64,000 bases of DNA. Source: Torreya grandis (taxonomy: Eukaryota; Streptophyta; Pinopsida; Cupressales; Taxaceae). The first letter of the stretch is position 1; every line of letters starts with the position of its first letter. The stretch is taken from positions 310,001 through 374,000 of the forward strand of contig JARHVA010003528.1 in the NCBI GenBank assembly GCA_037957365.1, in the 5' to 3' direction. Of this stretch, positions 36,251 through 47,240 are shown piece after piece. The notes beneath the pieces were generated by a model. That model saw nothing but the letters and a program-made list of their open reading frames with translations. It did not search any database and was not told the origin of the DNA. A program made the translations under genes and the position numbers.

Positions 36251-37456
36251 AGCTAAAATGAATAACTCTAAGGTCAATATTTGAAGATTAAGATTGAGAC
36301 ACTATTATGAATCTAAATTTGGGTTCCATTTTCTAATTGGATAAGAGCATTAGAAATAGGACACCCTGGTATTCAGTGCTATAGCCACTCTTAGTTCTAT
36401 TATCCTAAGGATCTAAGCTTTCTAGGTTTTGTTCACTTGGTCAATGTGACCTTGTGTACCAAATTTTAAGGTATGGAAGTCACAAAAGATTAATATAGGT
36501 CTATTTAAATATTCAATACCTATATTCATCTACACACATGTAAAAAAAATACATCAAAAGAAAGAGGGAGAAAAACTGGGTTAGGGGAAGAATGATCACA
36601 TAATCAAGAACCCATTTTATTCGGATTACTACCTATATTAATCCTGAAGTTAGGGTGTCAGTTCTGATGTAGTTCTCCCTTATGGAACATGTAAAATTAA
36701 TGCACATGATAGATGTAAAAATGAATTTTGCCTAGGCATTTCCTTGATCAATCATGCAAGTCTATATGTGTGTAGAGAAGCTAAGCTATACCATTGACTA
36801 ATTTTTATTATGTCTAATGTGCCAAAGTAGTAAGTGCTAGATATAAAATGCCTTGTGAATTCATTTATATAAGATAATCATTATTTCAAATTTGGGAGTT
36901 CTATTCACATTTGGCTAACATTAGAAAACTTAAGAACAAAGCAAAGAAAAGGGGTAAGACTCATCTTGTAGGAAAAACTAACCATTAGAATCAAATTTTC
37001 ACTTGGAAAATAGTGATAGAATTTAGACACCCTAGGGTTTAGAATTGCATTCCTATTTGGGTACTATTGTCTAGAGGATCTAGGACATGGGGGGATAGAA
37101 TAAGTGTTGAAAGAGTAACTTGGGTTAGTAAGGGTTAAGTTTAGAAGGCTATGAATGACTAAGAATGGTAAAAAAAGTGTCTAGGGTAAAAACAAGACCA
37201 AGGAAAATCAAATAAAAAGATGTGGCTAGATGTGAATAAGACTCATATTCTCTAGTAAGGGTTTAGTCTAGAAGGCTATGAATGACTAGGAATGGTCAAA
37301 AAGGTGTCTAGGGTATAAAACAAGACCAAGGAAAATCAAACAAAAAGATGTGGCTAGATGTGAATAAGACTCATATTCTCCATTTAGAGTCTCCTATGAA
37401 AGGACTATGAAAAGACATGATATGTGTGGTTGTATGACCAATTTAGGGTGTATACA
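36251..37456 (-). repeat. E8 3' LTR (only right edge supported)
   Basis: The plus strand ends TTTAGGGTGTATACA at 37456, like the LTR ends of E2 (GGTGTCTATA) and E7 (TTTAGGTGTCTACA). A polypyrimidine run follows, as expected for a minus-strand element. A 127-bp tandem duplication lies at 37131-37384. The left edge is a guess. No gene is seen. Confidence 0.45.
37131..37384. repeat. 127-bp tandem duplication
   Basis: Two copies starting at 37131 and 37258 ('agggttaagtttagaaggc' / 'agggtttagtctagaaggc') with only a few mismatches. It is a recent local duplication within otherwise decayed DNA. Confidence 0.9.
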
Positions 37457-37470
37457 TTCCCCCCTTTTAA
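37457..37470 (-). other. E8 polypurine tract
   Basis: The minus strand reads TTAAAAGGGGGGAA directly before the LTR end. This supports the orientation of E8. Confidence 0.55.
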
Positions 37471-37603
37471 TCTAGTAATGTAATGAAATGAAGTACTAGA
37501 GTAAAGAAAGAAAGAATATATGTATTTTAACTTACCTGTGTCGAGATAAGTGTGCTAAAACAAAGAGGTCAACTTATTAGCTAGGGAAGTGGATGGAGAA
37601 TTG

Positions 37604-37774
37604 AATAGTGCTTGGAGAAAGAAGGAATCCCTGAAATGGATGCCTCTTGTATTGAATCTAAATAGTGCTTAGAGAAAGAAGGAATCTCTATAATATATGC
37701 CCCCTATACTAAATCTAAATAGTTCCTAGAAAAAGAAGAAATATCTATAATAAATGCCCCCTATACTGAATCTT
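37604..37774. repeat. 57-bp tandem repeat, 3 copies
   Basis: Copies begin 'aatagtgcttgg', 'aatagtgcttag' and 'aatagttcctag' at 37604, 37661 and 37718, exactly 57 bases apart. Confidence 0.9.
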
Positions 37775-38090
37775 AATGAGAAATGCTTAGAGGATTGAAA
37801 CCAATGTTTAGAGAATTGAAACCAATGTTTTCCCTTTGTCCCACATAAACTCATGTAGTCTAGAATGTGTGTATAGAATTTGTATGTTGTGAAGAGCAAT
37901 ATATATCATGCCCCCACTTTGAATAATATGAACTATAAATTAGAAGTGTTCAGAGGTCCAAAACCAATATATACCCTCTATCCCACACAAACTCCTAGGT
38001 ATGAATAATGTTATGTACTAACTACTATAGGTGATCATATGGTCTAACCTAGTGACAACTTGGGTATGCCTGGGTGTAATCTAAAAACTA

Positions 38091-38392
38091 TGGTAAAATG
38101 TGTAAGAATAAAATGGCCTATCTTGCCATTCCAGTCTCTATAATATTGGATGCTAAAGAACATGATCATCTATGTCATGCCCTTGTGAGTGATGCATATG
38201 GATAGTGTAGAAATATGTATAACCACATGTGTCATGATCTATGGTAAAATGTGTAAGAATAAAATGGCCTATCTTGCCATTCCAATCTATATAATCTTGG
38301 ATGATAAAGAACATGATCATCTATGTCATGCCCTTGTGAGTGATGCATATGGATAGTCTATAAATATGAATAACCACATTTGTCATGATCTA
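38091..38392. repeat. 151-bp tandem duplication
   Basis: Copies start 'tggtaaaatgtgtaagaat' at 38091 and 38242 and are nearly identical throughout. Confidence 0.92.
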
Positions 38393-39912
38393 TGATGCCA
38401 TGTCCCATGTGTAAAACTAAAGATCAAAACGATGTGCTCTACATTATGCCTATAATCTGCTCTCTAGTCATGTGACTATGTCATGATGTATGAAGTTGTA
38501 TGTATGAAACATGTAGTAATGTACATACCTCAAAATATGGTATCTGAGTCTGAGTCTATATGTAAGTCACTATGAGTCCATATAATTTGAACCACTATAT
38601 CTAAATAGTCTATATATTTGTAAATTGATGGTGTATCCCTCTCTATGTCTAAGTGATGTTGAGTGACTCATATAAACTAAATCACTATATAATCTTGACC
38701 AATTTGAGATGATTTATGCTAATAATCTAGATTATAGAGGTATAAAAACCATGCTAAGTGACCCATTGTAATCTAAATCATTATATAATCTTGACCAATA
38801 TGTATTGAGTCTAATAATCTGCCTGTTAGAGGTGTGAGAATCAAAGTGTATTTCCCTATAGGAGTGGATAGGGATACTAGGTAATTTGTAGAGATAGTAG
38901 GAATGAGCCCCCATTTTGGGGAGAGGGATGAGATCTATGATAGATAAGGTTGAGCCAAAAATGATGACTAGTGGCTTATGAATAGTAACAAGGTTGATAT
39001 AGTTTGAATTGATTGAGAAGCTTCTTTTTTATTGGTGAGATTTGAACTATTGGGATTGGAATGTGTCTTTTATTGGTTAAGATCAAAGCTTATATTTGGG
39101 TATATTATAGATGTAGAAATGCTCATGTCATGGTAGGGAAATGAGGTAGTAATGGATCGAATGGATTGAAAAGCTTGATTGATTGATTAAGCTAGGTTGT
39201 TTGAATGTTTTAAATGAATGTTTTTGATTAGTAGGTACCAATTTATATATCGACTAAAAAAGAGTTATAGGGATGTGTGTATGCCATAGTAAGAAAATGA
39301 TGTATTGAGAGATCAAGGGTTGTGTGTTGTTTAAGGTATCATTGTCACGATTTTGTTGAATCAAATGGTTTATAGAATAGAACCATAGGTCTCTAGTTAT
39401 GGGCAAATAGTGTTTTAATTTTTGAATAGAAAATTTGGTTGATATAGGAATTTTGATTTGACTTTGGGTTCATTTGTACAGTGATTAGTTTGAGATATTG
39501 GAGCTGTGGAGTGAAAAATGATTAGGAGATGAGCACCTTTTGTGACTCATTTTGAGTAGTTGGTAGCCCAAATTTAGGTCAGTGGAGACATTATCATGGT
39601 GAGTAAGATAAACACTTGATTCTTACCTTTTAGAATCCTATTTTGGATATTTTTGATCTATTTTAAATAGTCTTGGAAAAAATCTATTAGTTTTAGCACT
39701 CTTGTCCTAGAGTCAGTGTTGTTGTCTATGATGCAGTCTTATTAGCTAAGTTCTAGCATTGTTGTCTAGTGCTAATGTCCTTTTGTAGAATTTTTGTCAA
39801 AGGTGGATGGTTTTTTTCAATTTTTGAGTTGTTCCTACTTTTGTACTTCTTAGTTATTTTTCTTAGCATAGTTGTCTAGTATATAATCTATTTTTTGGTG
39901 TTTTTAGGGTGA

Positions 39913-39917
39913 GGTAC
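39913..39917. repeat. E3 target duplication, left copy (GGTAC)
   Basis: Exact partner at 44325-44329. Confidence 0.7.
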
Positions 39918-39927
39918 TGTAATGAAA
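39918..39927 (-). repeat. E3 3' LTR remnant (10 bp)
   Basis: TGTAATGAAA, identical to the first ten bases of the LTR at 43998. It is fused directly to the integrase frame at 39928. Confidence 0.6.
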
Positions 39928-40500
39928 CTGGGGGTGCTAAGATGAGCTATGAGCTAGCTGAGTACCCAAATAAGAAAATAGTTTAGTCCAAAAATTACTA
40001 GTGAAAATAGGATCATGATCACTTACAATTATTTTTGGGGTTCCATGTAATTTGAGAACTGCTTCCATAAAAATAGCTGCAACGGTACTTGCTGAAAATG
40101 GGTGTGAGAGAGCAAAAAAATGGGCATATTTTGTAAGCCTATCCACAATGACCAAAATAACATTATTACCTTCAGAACAAGGCAACCCAGTGATGAAATC
40201 CATGGAAATCTCCTCCCACCTTTGACTAGGAATTGCTAATGGTTGTAACAAACCTGGGGTCTTAATTGTTTCACCTTTATTCTATTGGCATATCATGCAT
40301 TATTCCAAAAAAATTTGTACATCTCCCTTGAGTCCTTCCCAAAATAATTATTTATTAATTCTATGATAAGTTTTCAAGAACCCTGAGTGTCCCCCAAGTG
40401 GAGATGCATGCAACTCTGCAAGAATCTTATGCTTAAGCTCTGAAGTTTTGCACAAGTATAACCTACCCTTATACCATAGGACATTACCTTTCCATTCAAA
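39928..40500 (-). pseudogene. E3 integrase, C-terminally deleted
   Basis: The zinc-binding end is readable with stops (LHASPLGGHSGF, then CMIC). The core follows in 39937-40251: MDFITGLP carries the first Asp and SDHDPIF the second. The frame runs through THLGTQ-like LGTQLAHSSS, meets a TAG, then HPQ, and is cut by the deletion before the catalytic Glu and the C-terminal domain. Confidence 0.85.
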
Positions 40501-40533
40501 TTTGTCAAAGGATAAATTACCTTGCTAGAGATT

Positions 40534-41037
40534 CTAAATCAGAACCTCTGTATCCTTGGCTTGCTCCCATTCTAACCTAGCTTCATCCACCCAATCTACT
40601 TGTAATATGGACATTGCACCAAGTAATGCTTCTGTGGATACATCTCGTCTAGATAGTGCATCTGCTACTACATTATCTTTACCCTTCTTGTAGATGTTTT
40701 CAAAATCATAACCCAACATTTTGGCTACCCATTTTTGTTGTTCCTCAGATGATAATCTTTGATCTAAAAAGTATTTGAGACTATCATGATCCATTTTCAC
40801 CTTAAAGTGTCTACCCATCAGATAAGGCCTCCATTGTTTAACTGCATGAAGAATAGCCATCATTTCTTTCTCATAGATAGGTTTTTGTAGATTCTTACCT
40901 TTGAATTGATGACTTTCAAATGCAATGTGTCTTCCTTCTTGAATTAGTACTGCTTCTAATCTAGACCCAGAAGCATCATATTCAACAATGAATGTTTGTG
41001 AGAAGTCTAGAGTAGCCAAAACTGGAGTGGTGCACAT
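40534..41037 (-). pseudogene. E3 RNase H
   Basis: Gypsy RNase H, which removes RNA from the RNA-DNA hybrid. An open 167-codon frame holds TFIVEYDASGSRLEAVL (first Asp), IYEKEMMAILHAV (Glu), FKVKMDHDSLKYFL (Asp) and GKDNVVADALSRR (last Asp). All catalytic acids remain. Confidence 0.9.
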
Positions 41038-41234
41038 AGCTACTTTTAGTTTCTCAAATGCTTTGGTGGCATCATCATTCCAATGGAAAGCATCCTTTTT
41101 AGTAATGCAGTGAGTGGAGTTGCTATGCTACCATAACCTTTCACAAATCTTCTATAGTAACCTGTTAGTCCAAGAAAACCTTGAAGGTTTTTGAGAGTTT
41201 TTGGCATGGGCCATTTCATTATCACTTTGATCTT

Positions 41235-41942
41235 CTAAGGATCAAATTTGACCCCTTCATGGGAAATAATGTGACCAAGGTACTCTACCTCTTGTACTCC
41301 AAAAGCACATTTAGATGGATTTGCATAAAGTTGGTGCTTCTCCAAAACTATCAATACCTGTTTCACATGTTGCAGATGTGCTTCCCATGTCTGACTATAA
41401 ATCAATATGTCATCAAATAAAACTAGCACAAACTTCCTTAAAAAAGGCCTAAAAATAGTGTTCATCAAGATCTGAAAAGTAGATGGTGCATTTGTAAGAC
41501 CAAAGGGCATTACCAAAAACTCACAATGGCCCTCATGTGTTATAAAAGAAGTTTTATGAACATCTTCATCCTTGATTCTAATTTGATGGTACCCCGAGCA
41601 AAGATCCAATTTTGTGAAATAATGAGCACCATGCAACTCATTAAGTAAATCATCAATTACTAGAATAGGAAACTTATCTTTGATGGTGTACTTGTTGAGC
41701 TCCCTATAATTAGGGCACATCCTCCATGTGTCATCCTTCTTCCACACCATGACCACTGGTGATGAATATGCACTTTGGCTATGCTTGATGATCCCTACCT
41801 CCAGCATCTCATGGACCATCTTTTCAATTTCACTCTTTTGTGCATATGGATATCTATATGGTCTAATATTTGGTGGTTGACTACCTAGAATTAGTTGAAT
41901 GGCATGATCATGTTCTCTTTTTGGTGGTAGTCCTTTTGGCAT
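41235..41942 (-). pseudogene. E3 reverse transcriptase
   Basis: The best-preserved coding block of E3: 235 codons open. It starts [15 protein letters not shown], then [51 protein letters not shown], and the catalytic [10 protein letters not shown] (the usual F/Y-x-D-D). It ends with [18 protein letters not shown]. The sequence style (Reina- or Tekay-like chromovirus) differs clearly from E1 and E2. Odd point: fingers motif MCPNYRELN in place of the common MCVDYRALN. Confidence 0.92.
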
Positions 41943-42049
41943 GGCCCCAAAAATAGATGAGTGGTCTTTAAGAATTATTTGCAGATCATTATGTGTAGAT
42001 ACCTTTGGGGGTTGAAATTCTATAGAGCATAATCATGCAATAATTCCCT

Positions 42050-42460
42050 CTACCCCTTTTTTAGCATCTTGGTCATCTGATGTGAACTAACCAATTGTGG
42101 AGATTTTGCATGTAATCCATGTAATTCAATTTTCTTACCTTCAGAATGAAAGTGCATGAATAGTTCTTGGAAGTTCATCTCAATGGTACCTAAGGTTGTG
42201 AGCCATTGGACTCCCAAAACAATGTCTATGTTACCCATGGGAATAGCAAACATAGGAGAGTCAAGATTGTACCCACCCATAGTAAGCTTAATACTATGGC
42301 ATTTTCCTGAACAATTAATTATGCCACCATCTGCAATCATGACCTAAAATTCTGGTGTTGGGTAGATGAAAAAATTCAATCGAGTGGCCAACTTATGGTT
42401 TATAAAGTTATGTGTGCTCCTTGAATAAATCAACATTGTCACCTTCTATTTCTTGAGGAA
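42050..42460 (-). pseudogene. E3 protease, active site lost
   Basis: The retropepsin motif D-S-G-S-T-H reads Y-S-R-S-T-H (near 42430): both the catalytic Asp and the Gly are changed. Downstream pieces agree with the family: MIADGGIINCSGKC, then FAIPMGNIDIVLGVQWLTTLG. Confidence 0.8.
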
Positions 42461-43620
42461 ACCCACCACCTTAAGAGTTTGTGGAGTGCTAATACCTGGA
42501 AGTGCATGACAAGAGATTGTAGGGTGGGAATCTTTAGGTACCTCTTCTATATCTTCCTCATCATCATTAGAGGCATCATCTGCTTCTTCATCTTCATTTG
42601 GTCCTTCAATGTAGAATAACTTCTTCTTAGCACATCTATGTCCTTTATTCCACTTTCTATCACAACCAAAACATAATCTTTTTGCATGCTTTTCTTCAAT
42701 TTGCTGAGGGGTCAATCTAGTAGGTGGAGGAAATGTTGATGATGATATGTTATGATCTTTGAAGTGAGTGAATGGCTATCTCTTGTTGGCTGGGAATTTT
42801 TCCTTAGCTCTACGTGCTAGGATAATAGATTCAAAAATATTAAGTGGATTAAACATGCGTACCTCATGTTGAATGTGGTCCTTGAGTCCACCCAAAAATA
42901 GGTCATTCAAGTTTGCATCAGAAATTATCTCCACACATAAGGATAGGTTCTGAAAATGATGAATATAATCCTTGACAAAGCTAGTTTGTCACAATTTTTC
43001 TAGTTGGATGAATTTATTATCTATCACACTATTGCCATAGTGTAATTGTAGCTTCTCTTGAAAAATTGACCAAGTGACATTGAGACCCATCTTTTTCTTT
43101 TGATCACACAACCATTAATACTAAATGAATTAATTAGGTTCAAGATACAAGGATGCCATGGCGACCTTCTGTCCACTTGGAATCTGATGTAGGTCAAAAA
43201 AACTCTCCATTTGGTTGAGCCAATTGAGTGGATCTTTTCCATCGAATTTGTGCATATCCACTTTTGGTAATAGGTTCTTTTGTGGCCATGGAGTTGGATT
43301 TGAAGTAGACTGGTTAGCAGAACCACCCTAGTGGGTTTGTCAAATAGAGTCAGCTTGATGATTTGATTGATTAATATTCAAATCTATCATGATATATCCC
43401 AAACTATCTTGTATGGATTGCATATTGGATTGTATGTCTTGCACCTCACTCTGAATGCCTTGCACACTATAGTCAAGCTGGCTCACTTTGTGATCTATGT
43501 TAGAAAACCTTGGTACAAAGGGTCTATTACACCCCCTTCTGACTCCATCTCATCTTTTTTAGGAGTTTTTCCTAGAGTTTCAGCCGCCTTTTCTTGGCCC
43601 CGAGTTTGTGGACCTGCCAT
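42446..43620 (-). pseudogene. E3 gag, decayed
   Basis: Starts at ATG 43620 (MAGPQTRGQEKAAETLGK). A coiled-coil-like stretch follows near 43390-43500 (heptads of I/L/V with Gln and Asp). The capsid part contains KVDMHKFDGKDPLNWLNQME near 43230. The C-terminal piece 42446-42715 carries the knuckle CFGCDRKWNKGHRC, a spacing common in chromoviruses, then an acidic tail. Several stops and at least one frameshift separate the pieces. Confidence 0.85.
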
Positions 43621-43983
43621 AAAAGGGTGTTACGATGTCGACCCTTATTGACACTTTTGACCCAACTTTGACCAAGAGATTTTGGAATTATGTCGGCCTC
43701 AATTAAAAATATACAAAGAACAAACTATAGTCAAATTTTTCTAAGATTTCAAAAAATGTAAACAACTTAGAAAAATTCTTTGAATTGCGCACAATAGAGC
43801 AATTTTATGAAAAAATATAAAATAGCGATAACTTTTTAAAAACAGATCCAAATGATCTGAAATTTTAATGGAAGCTTAATGTGATGATTTATCACCTTAA
43901 TTAAAAACATTTCAGAGAAATTCGTAACCACTTTTTATATATCACAAAATTAGTGTTTCACCCACAAGATTGCCCAAATCGCA

Positions 43984-43995
43984 GCTCTGATACCA
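43984..43995 (-). other. E3 primer-binding site (initiator Met tRNA)
   Basis: The minus strand reads TGGTATCAGAGC, the classic complement to the 3' end of plant initiator tRNA-Met, two bases from the LTR. Confidence 0.9.
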
Positions 43996-43997
43996 CT

Positions 43998-44324
43998 TGT
44001 AATGAAATTACTTCAAGAATTAAGTATAACAGCAAAATTATATCCAAATATGAATGAAATATATCCAAATATATGATAAAAGATAAGCCACTTTGAGGGG
44101 GAAACCTCCAAAAGCTTCAATAAGAGTAGAATTCACAATATGATGATAAATGATTACCCACTACCTCCTATATATAGTCTAACTAGGCCATGGTTACTCC
44201 ATAGGCCGACCTACTAATCTAAAGAAAACCACAAGTCAGCCACAATATAATGTCAAAGAGGGATAAGTAAGCCACAAGTTGGCTAATACTATCCTCATAC
44301 ATGTGATAGGTTAGGGGCATAGTA
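43998..44324 (-). repeat. E3 5' LTR
   Basis: About 327 bp. The left edge is TGTAATGAAATTAC beside the primer site. The right edge is set by the GGTAC duplication; the terminal CA then reads TA. The minus-strand TATA box CTATATATAG is at 44168-44177. Confidence 0.75.
44168..44177 (-). promoter_or_regulatory. TATA box in E3 LTR
   Basis: CTATATATAG, mid-LTR, in the right place for minus-strand transcription. Confidence 0.5.
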
Positions 44325-44329
44325 GGTAC
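44325..44329. repeat. E3 target duplication, right copy (GGTAC)
   Basis: Exact match to 39913-39917. Joining the two sides puts GGTAC directly before the PMD reading frame. Confidence 0.7.
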
Positions 44330-45541
44330 AGATGATAGAGTTCCACAAAGGCCAAGTGATGGAGACATTAGGGAAGTTGCCCTTATTAGCTGATGAGAGA
44401 GTTGTGATAGATATAAAAATATTGAGTGATACATGTGACCTAGGTATGGTGAAATGGGATAGTTATCTGATTACTACTTTATGTGAGAGGTGGAATGTAG
44501 ACACTTATACATTTTATGTTCTTACAAGGGAGATCACTGTGACCTTGGAAGATGTGTATCATATTTTGCATTTTCTAGTTAGTGGGAGATGGGTGATATT
44601 TCAAGATGATATGGGTAATTATTCCATTGATCATGTATCCTTGTATTATATAGGTGTGCCTTTAGGTGCACATTGAAGAGGTAGTGATAGTGATGTATTA
44701 CTATCGATTATTATGTAGTCGAGTGTTTTATTCCTATATAAGTGGTTAGTCATATTATTGGATTCATTTATTGTAGTGGATAGTAGCAAAGTTTTTAATG
44801 CTTATAGGATGTATAGGGTGGTTCATAGTGTCGAGATGTAAGGTATTGCATTCTCATGCGGTAAGACTATGCTTTCCCATTTATACAAAGATTTATATAG
44901 ATTTATGTAGGAGGCATTCAACAATGGTGTGGATGTGGCTAATTTATTACATTGTTAGGATTATGAGCACATAATAGTTGTGCAACTGATTAGATTGCCA
45001 AGGGTGAGTTGGGCACATCTATATCCATTTAGTAAGCAATGGATGAGTGATTTGGCTATTTAATTTCCTAGGATAGATCACTATAGGAGGATGATAGATA
45101 GATTTGTGGATTGAGATATCATATGGAGGCCCTATAGAGGATGCCCTAGATGGCTTGAGGATGGAGAGTAGCTACAGTACATGAGGGTCAATTTTTGGTT
45201 ACATGATCATTGGGCTAGAGTATATGAGTGCTTTTAGTATGAGCATGTGACTAGGTAGTTTGGAGTTTGATATGATGTCCCTCCTATGGCATGGGTATGG
45301 TTGAGGAATGCATAGGTACCAATGAGAGTAGGGGCTCATAAAAGTCCTATTGAGGCTAAGTTTCCATAATAAGCCTTAGATGTGTGAGATGAAGTTATAG
45401 ATATTCCTAATGTAGATGATGTAAGATGTACTAAGGTATATAATACATGGTGGGTTGGGTATCGATGGGCTCCATTATATCTTGTTGCTAGAATGGATGT
45501 TTTTACATATGGGTATCTTGAACTGATCTAGATGATGAGAG

Positions 45542-45642
45542 GTAATTAATTATTATATTTGAATTGTAGCTAGGTTTGTGTTATACTAGTTTAGATTTGA
45601 AAGTATATATCTAATGTAGTGTTTTAATTCTTATGTGTGTAG
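45542..45642 (+). other. Putative intron in the PMD pseudogene
   Basis: Donor GAG|GTAATT and acceptor TGTGTGTAG|GTGG, with AT-rich, stop-filled sequence between. Coding-like sequence resumes after it (DEAHIGVSRGDDEF, then ERNGLKF). Confidence 0.45.
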
Positions 45643-45910
45643 GTGGGGTGAGAGGTACATAGGATGAGGCACATATTGGGGTGAGTAGGGGAGATGATGA
45701 GTTCTAGGAGACCATCATTGAGTTGACACTCTAAGATCTCACACATCATGTTCTTGATGATGTAATGGAGGAGGATTTGATAGAATGAGTGATGGTTACA
45801 ATTGGTGTTTATGATCATTTGTTTGATAGGGTTGATATAGCTATAACTACATGTGTTATGGCAATAGGAGAGAGAAATGGGCTTAAATTTTAGTTAGATT
45901 GGCATAGGAT

Positions 45911-45915
45911 GCCTC
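45911..45915. repeat. E2 target duplication, left copy (GCCTC)
   Basis: Exact partner at 59585-59589. Confidence 0.92.
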
Positions 45916-47222
45916 TGTTTCTATGCAAAATTGCTTTCTGCATTCAAAGAAGAAATAAGAAACTAACAAAAATGGTCAAGGTTAGAAGATACCTGATATA
46001 GTCGTGCGCACCGAAATCAGACGTTGGAAGATTCTCCTCTTTGGCTGTGGAGGAATGACACCTGAGAAGAAAAGAGACTGAAACATGGAAAAATGTTAGT
46101 CAAAGATATGGTGGGCTGTCAGGCGAACGCCCAATCCCTTAAGTATGAAGACTTCCTAGAAGGATATCAACCCACTGATAAAAAAATAGAATATTGGACT
46201 GAAGTAGATATAATGAAGGATAAAATGATAGAAATAAAGGACAGAAAATAAAATGCGTAACTGATAATGAAGTAAACTGTTTTGTGCAGTCGCCGATGTC
46301 AGTCTCTATAGTACCAGTGTCGATTAGGGAAAGTGCTGATGTCAGTTAAAGTGTCGGCGTCGGTCGGGGTAGTGATCGGCGTCGGTCAGGGCAAGTTCTG
46401 GACAGAGTCTGGGTGAGTTGCAAAAGGTCTGGTAGAGTCAGGATAGGGTCTTGGTCAGGTTCGGGATAGGATCTGGATAGGGCCTAGTCAAAATAAAGTC
46501 AAGTTTGGACAGGGTCTGGGAGTTTTGGTCAAGTCTGGACAAAGTTACAGATTGGGATAGTGGGCAGAGATGTAAAGAAAGGACTAAGGGTTCAAGCCTA
46601 TGGTCTGAAGATCTGGGGTGATAGAAAAAGAAACAACAAACAAATAATAATCAAAAAGAAATAAAAGCAAATAGAGGAAATACTTACCTGCCAGAAGACA
46701 TGATAAAAGCCATGATTGAAGTTGTTGAAGCGTTGCCGTAAGTTGATCAGAGCGAATGTAGATTGATCGAATGCTGGAGTTGGTTGATCGTCAGAGCTGA
46801 TTGGTTGCTAGAGTTTGTGAATGTCCAAGTTTAGGATCAATTGATTGATTAATTGATTAGCCTTTGGGATTGATCGGCGGATGCTGATGAAGGCGAGGGA
46901 CAGTTCGAGAGACGGTTCGATAACCGTTCAGAAAACCGATTGGGAGCCGAATGATAACTGATAACGGATAACGGTAAGGTGATCGATGTCAGCAGGATAG
47001 CCGATGTTGGCCGATAAGTGACCAACGTTGGTGACATTGGCCGGGTAACAATTGTCATCAGCAGATGCACAATGGGGATAGAGTCTAGCTTTAGCTCTAC
47101 GCTCATTGTTACATGCTGCCAAGGTCAAGGCTAGTGGAAAAAGTGATCTACAAGGGTTAAATAGGAGAAGAAGAATAAAATGGGGGATGACTAGGGGAGT
47201 CAACATGATTTTGGTGTCTACA
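45916..47222 (-). repeat. E2 3' LTR
   Basis: TGTTTCTATGC ... GTGTCTACA, 1,307 bp, colinear with 58278-59584. It contains repeated 'gtcggcgtcggt'-like units near 46290-46390 and 46980-47045. Open frames in it are not conserved as proteins and are not reported as genes. Confidence 0.96.
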
Positions 47223-47240
47223 TTTGCCTCTTTTTGTCTT
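47223..47240 (-). other. E2 polypurine tract
   Basis: The minus strand reads AAGACAAAAAGAGGCAAA directly before the 3' LTR. Confidence 0.65.

Larger units (their letters stand above)
37471..39912. other. E8 3' internal non-coding DNA with tandem repeats
   Basis: No coding frame. It contains a 57-bp repeat in three copies, a 151-bp repeat in two copies, and a looser pair of about 95 bp around 38670-38830 sharing 'tatataatcttgaccaat'. Variable tandem repeats before the 3' LTR are known in Tat/Ogre elements. Confidence 0.6.
39918..44324 (-). mobile_element. E3: chromovirus-type Ty3/gypsy element with internal deletion of its 3' end
   Basis: A complete 5' LTR (43998-44324) and initiator-Met primer site, then gag, PR, RT, RNase H and integrase on the minus strand. 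Integrase stops abruptly after HPQ and is joined to the last ten bases of an LTR (39918-39927), followed by a perfect copy of the target duplication. So the insertion was complete and then lost integrase C-terminus and nearly all of the 3' LTR. It lies in E8, just upstream of the PMD pseudogene. The short LTR and primer type differ from the Tat elements around it. Confidence 0.8.
44332..45915 (+). pseudogene. Plant mobile domain (PMD) protein, 5' part, decayed
   Basis: An open piece at 44332-44676, then a frame with about 15 stops to 45541, a putative intron 45542-45642, and a second exon up to the E2 insertion. The N-terminal part has CERWNVDTYTFYVLTREITV then TLEDVYHILHFLVSGRWVIF, the signature of the plant mobile domain (PF10536, MAIN/MAIL family and transposon-borne relatives). 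Later phrases fit too: DIIWRPYRGCPRWL, NFWLHDHWARVYECF, then RxFGVxYDVPP. PMD genes occur both as host genes and as cargo of Ty3/gypsy and MULE elements. This one lies antisense to the gag of E8. Most stops are TAG or TGA, where family residues would be Gln, Arg or Trp. Confidence 0.8.

Noticed and set aside
37131..38392. Considered as a CRISPR-like or regularly spaced array
   Set aside because: Units are direct tandem repeats without unique spacers, and the sequence is plant-type.
44281..44301. Alternative E3 LTR right edge at 44301 (TCATACA)
   Set aside because: It gives a TG...CA end but no matching target duplication. The edge at 44324 gives an exact GGTAC pair with the left side.
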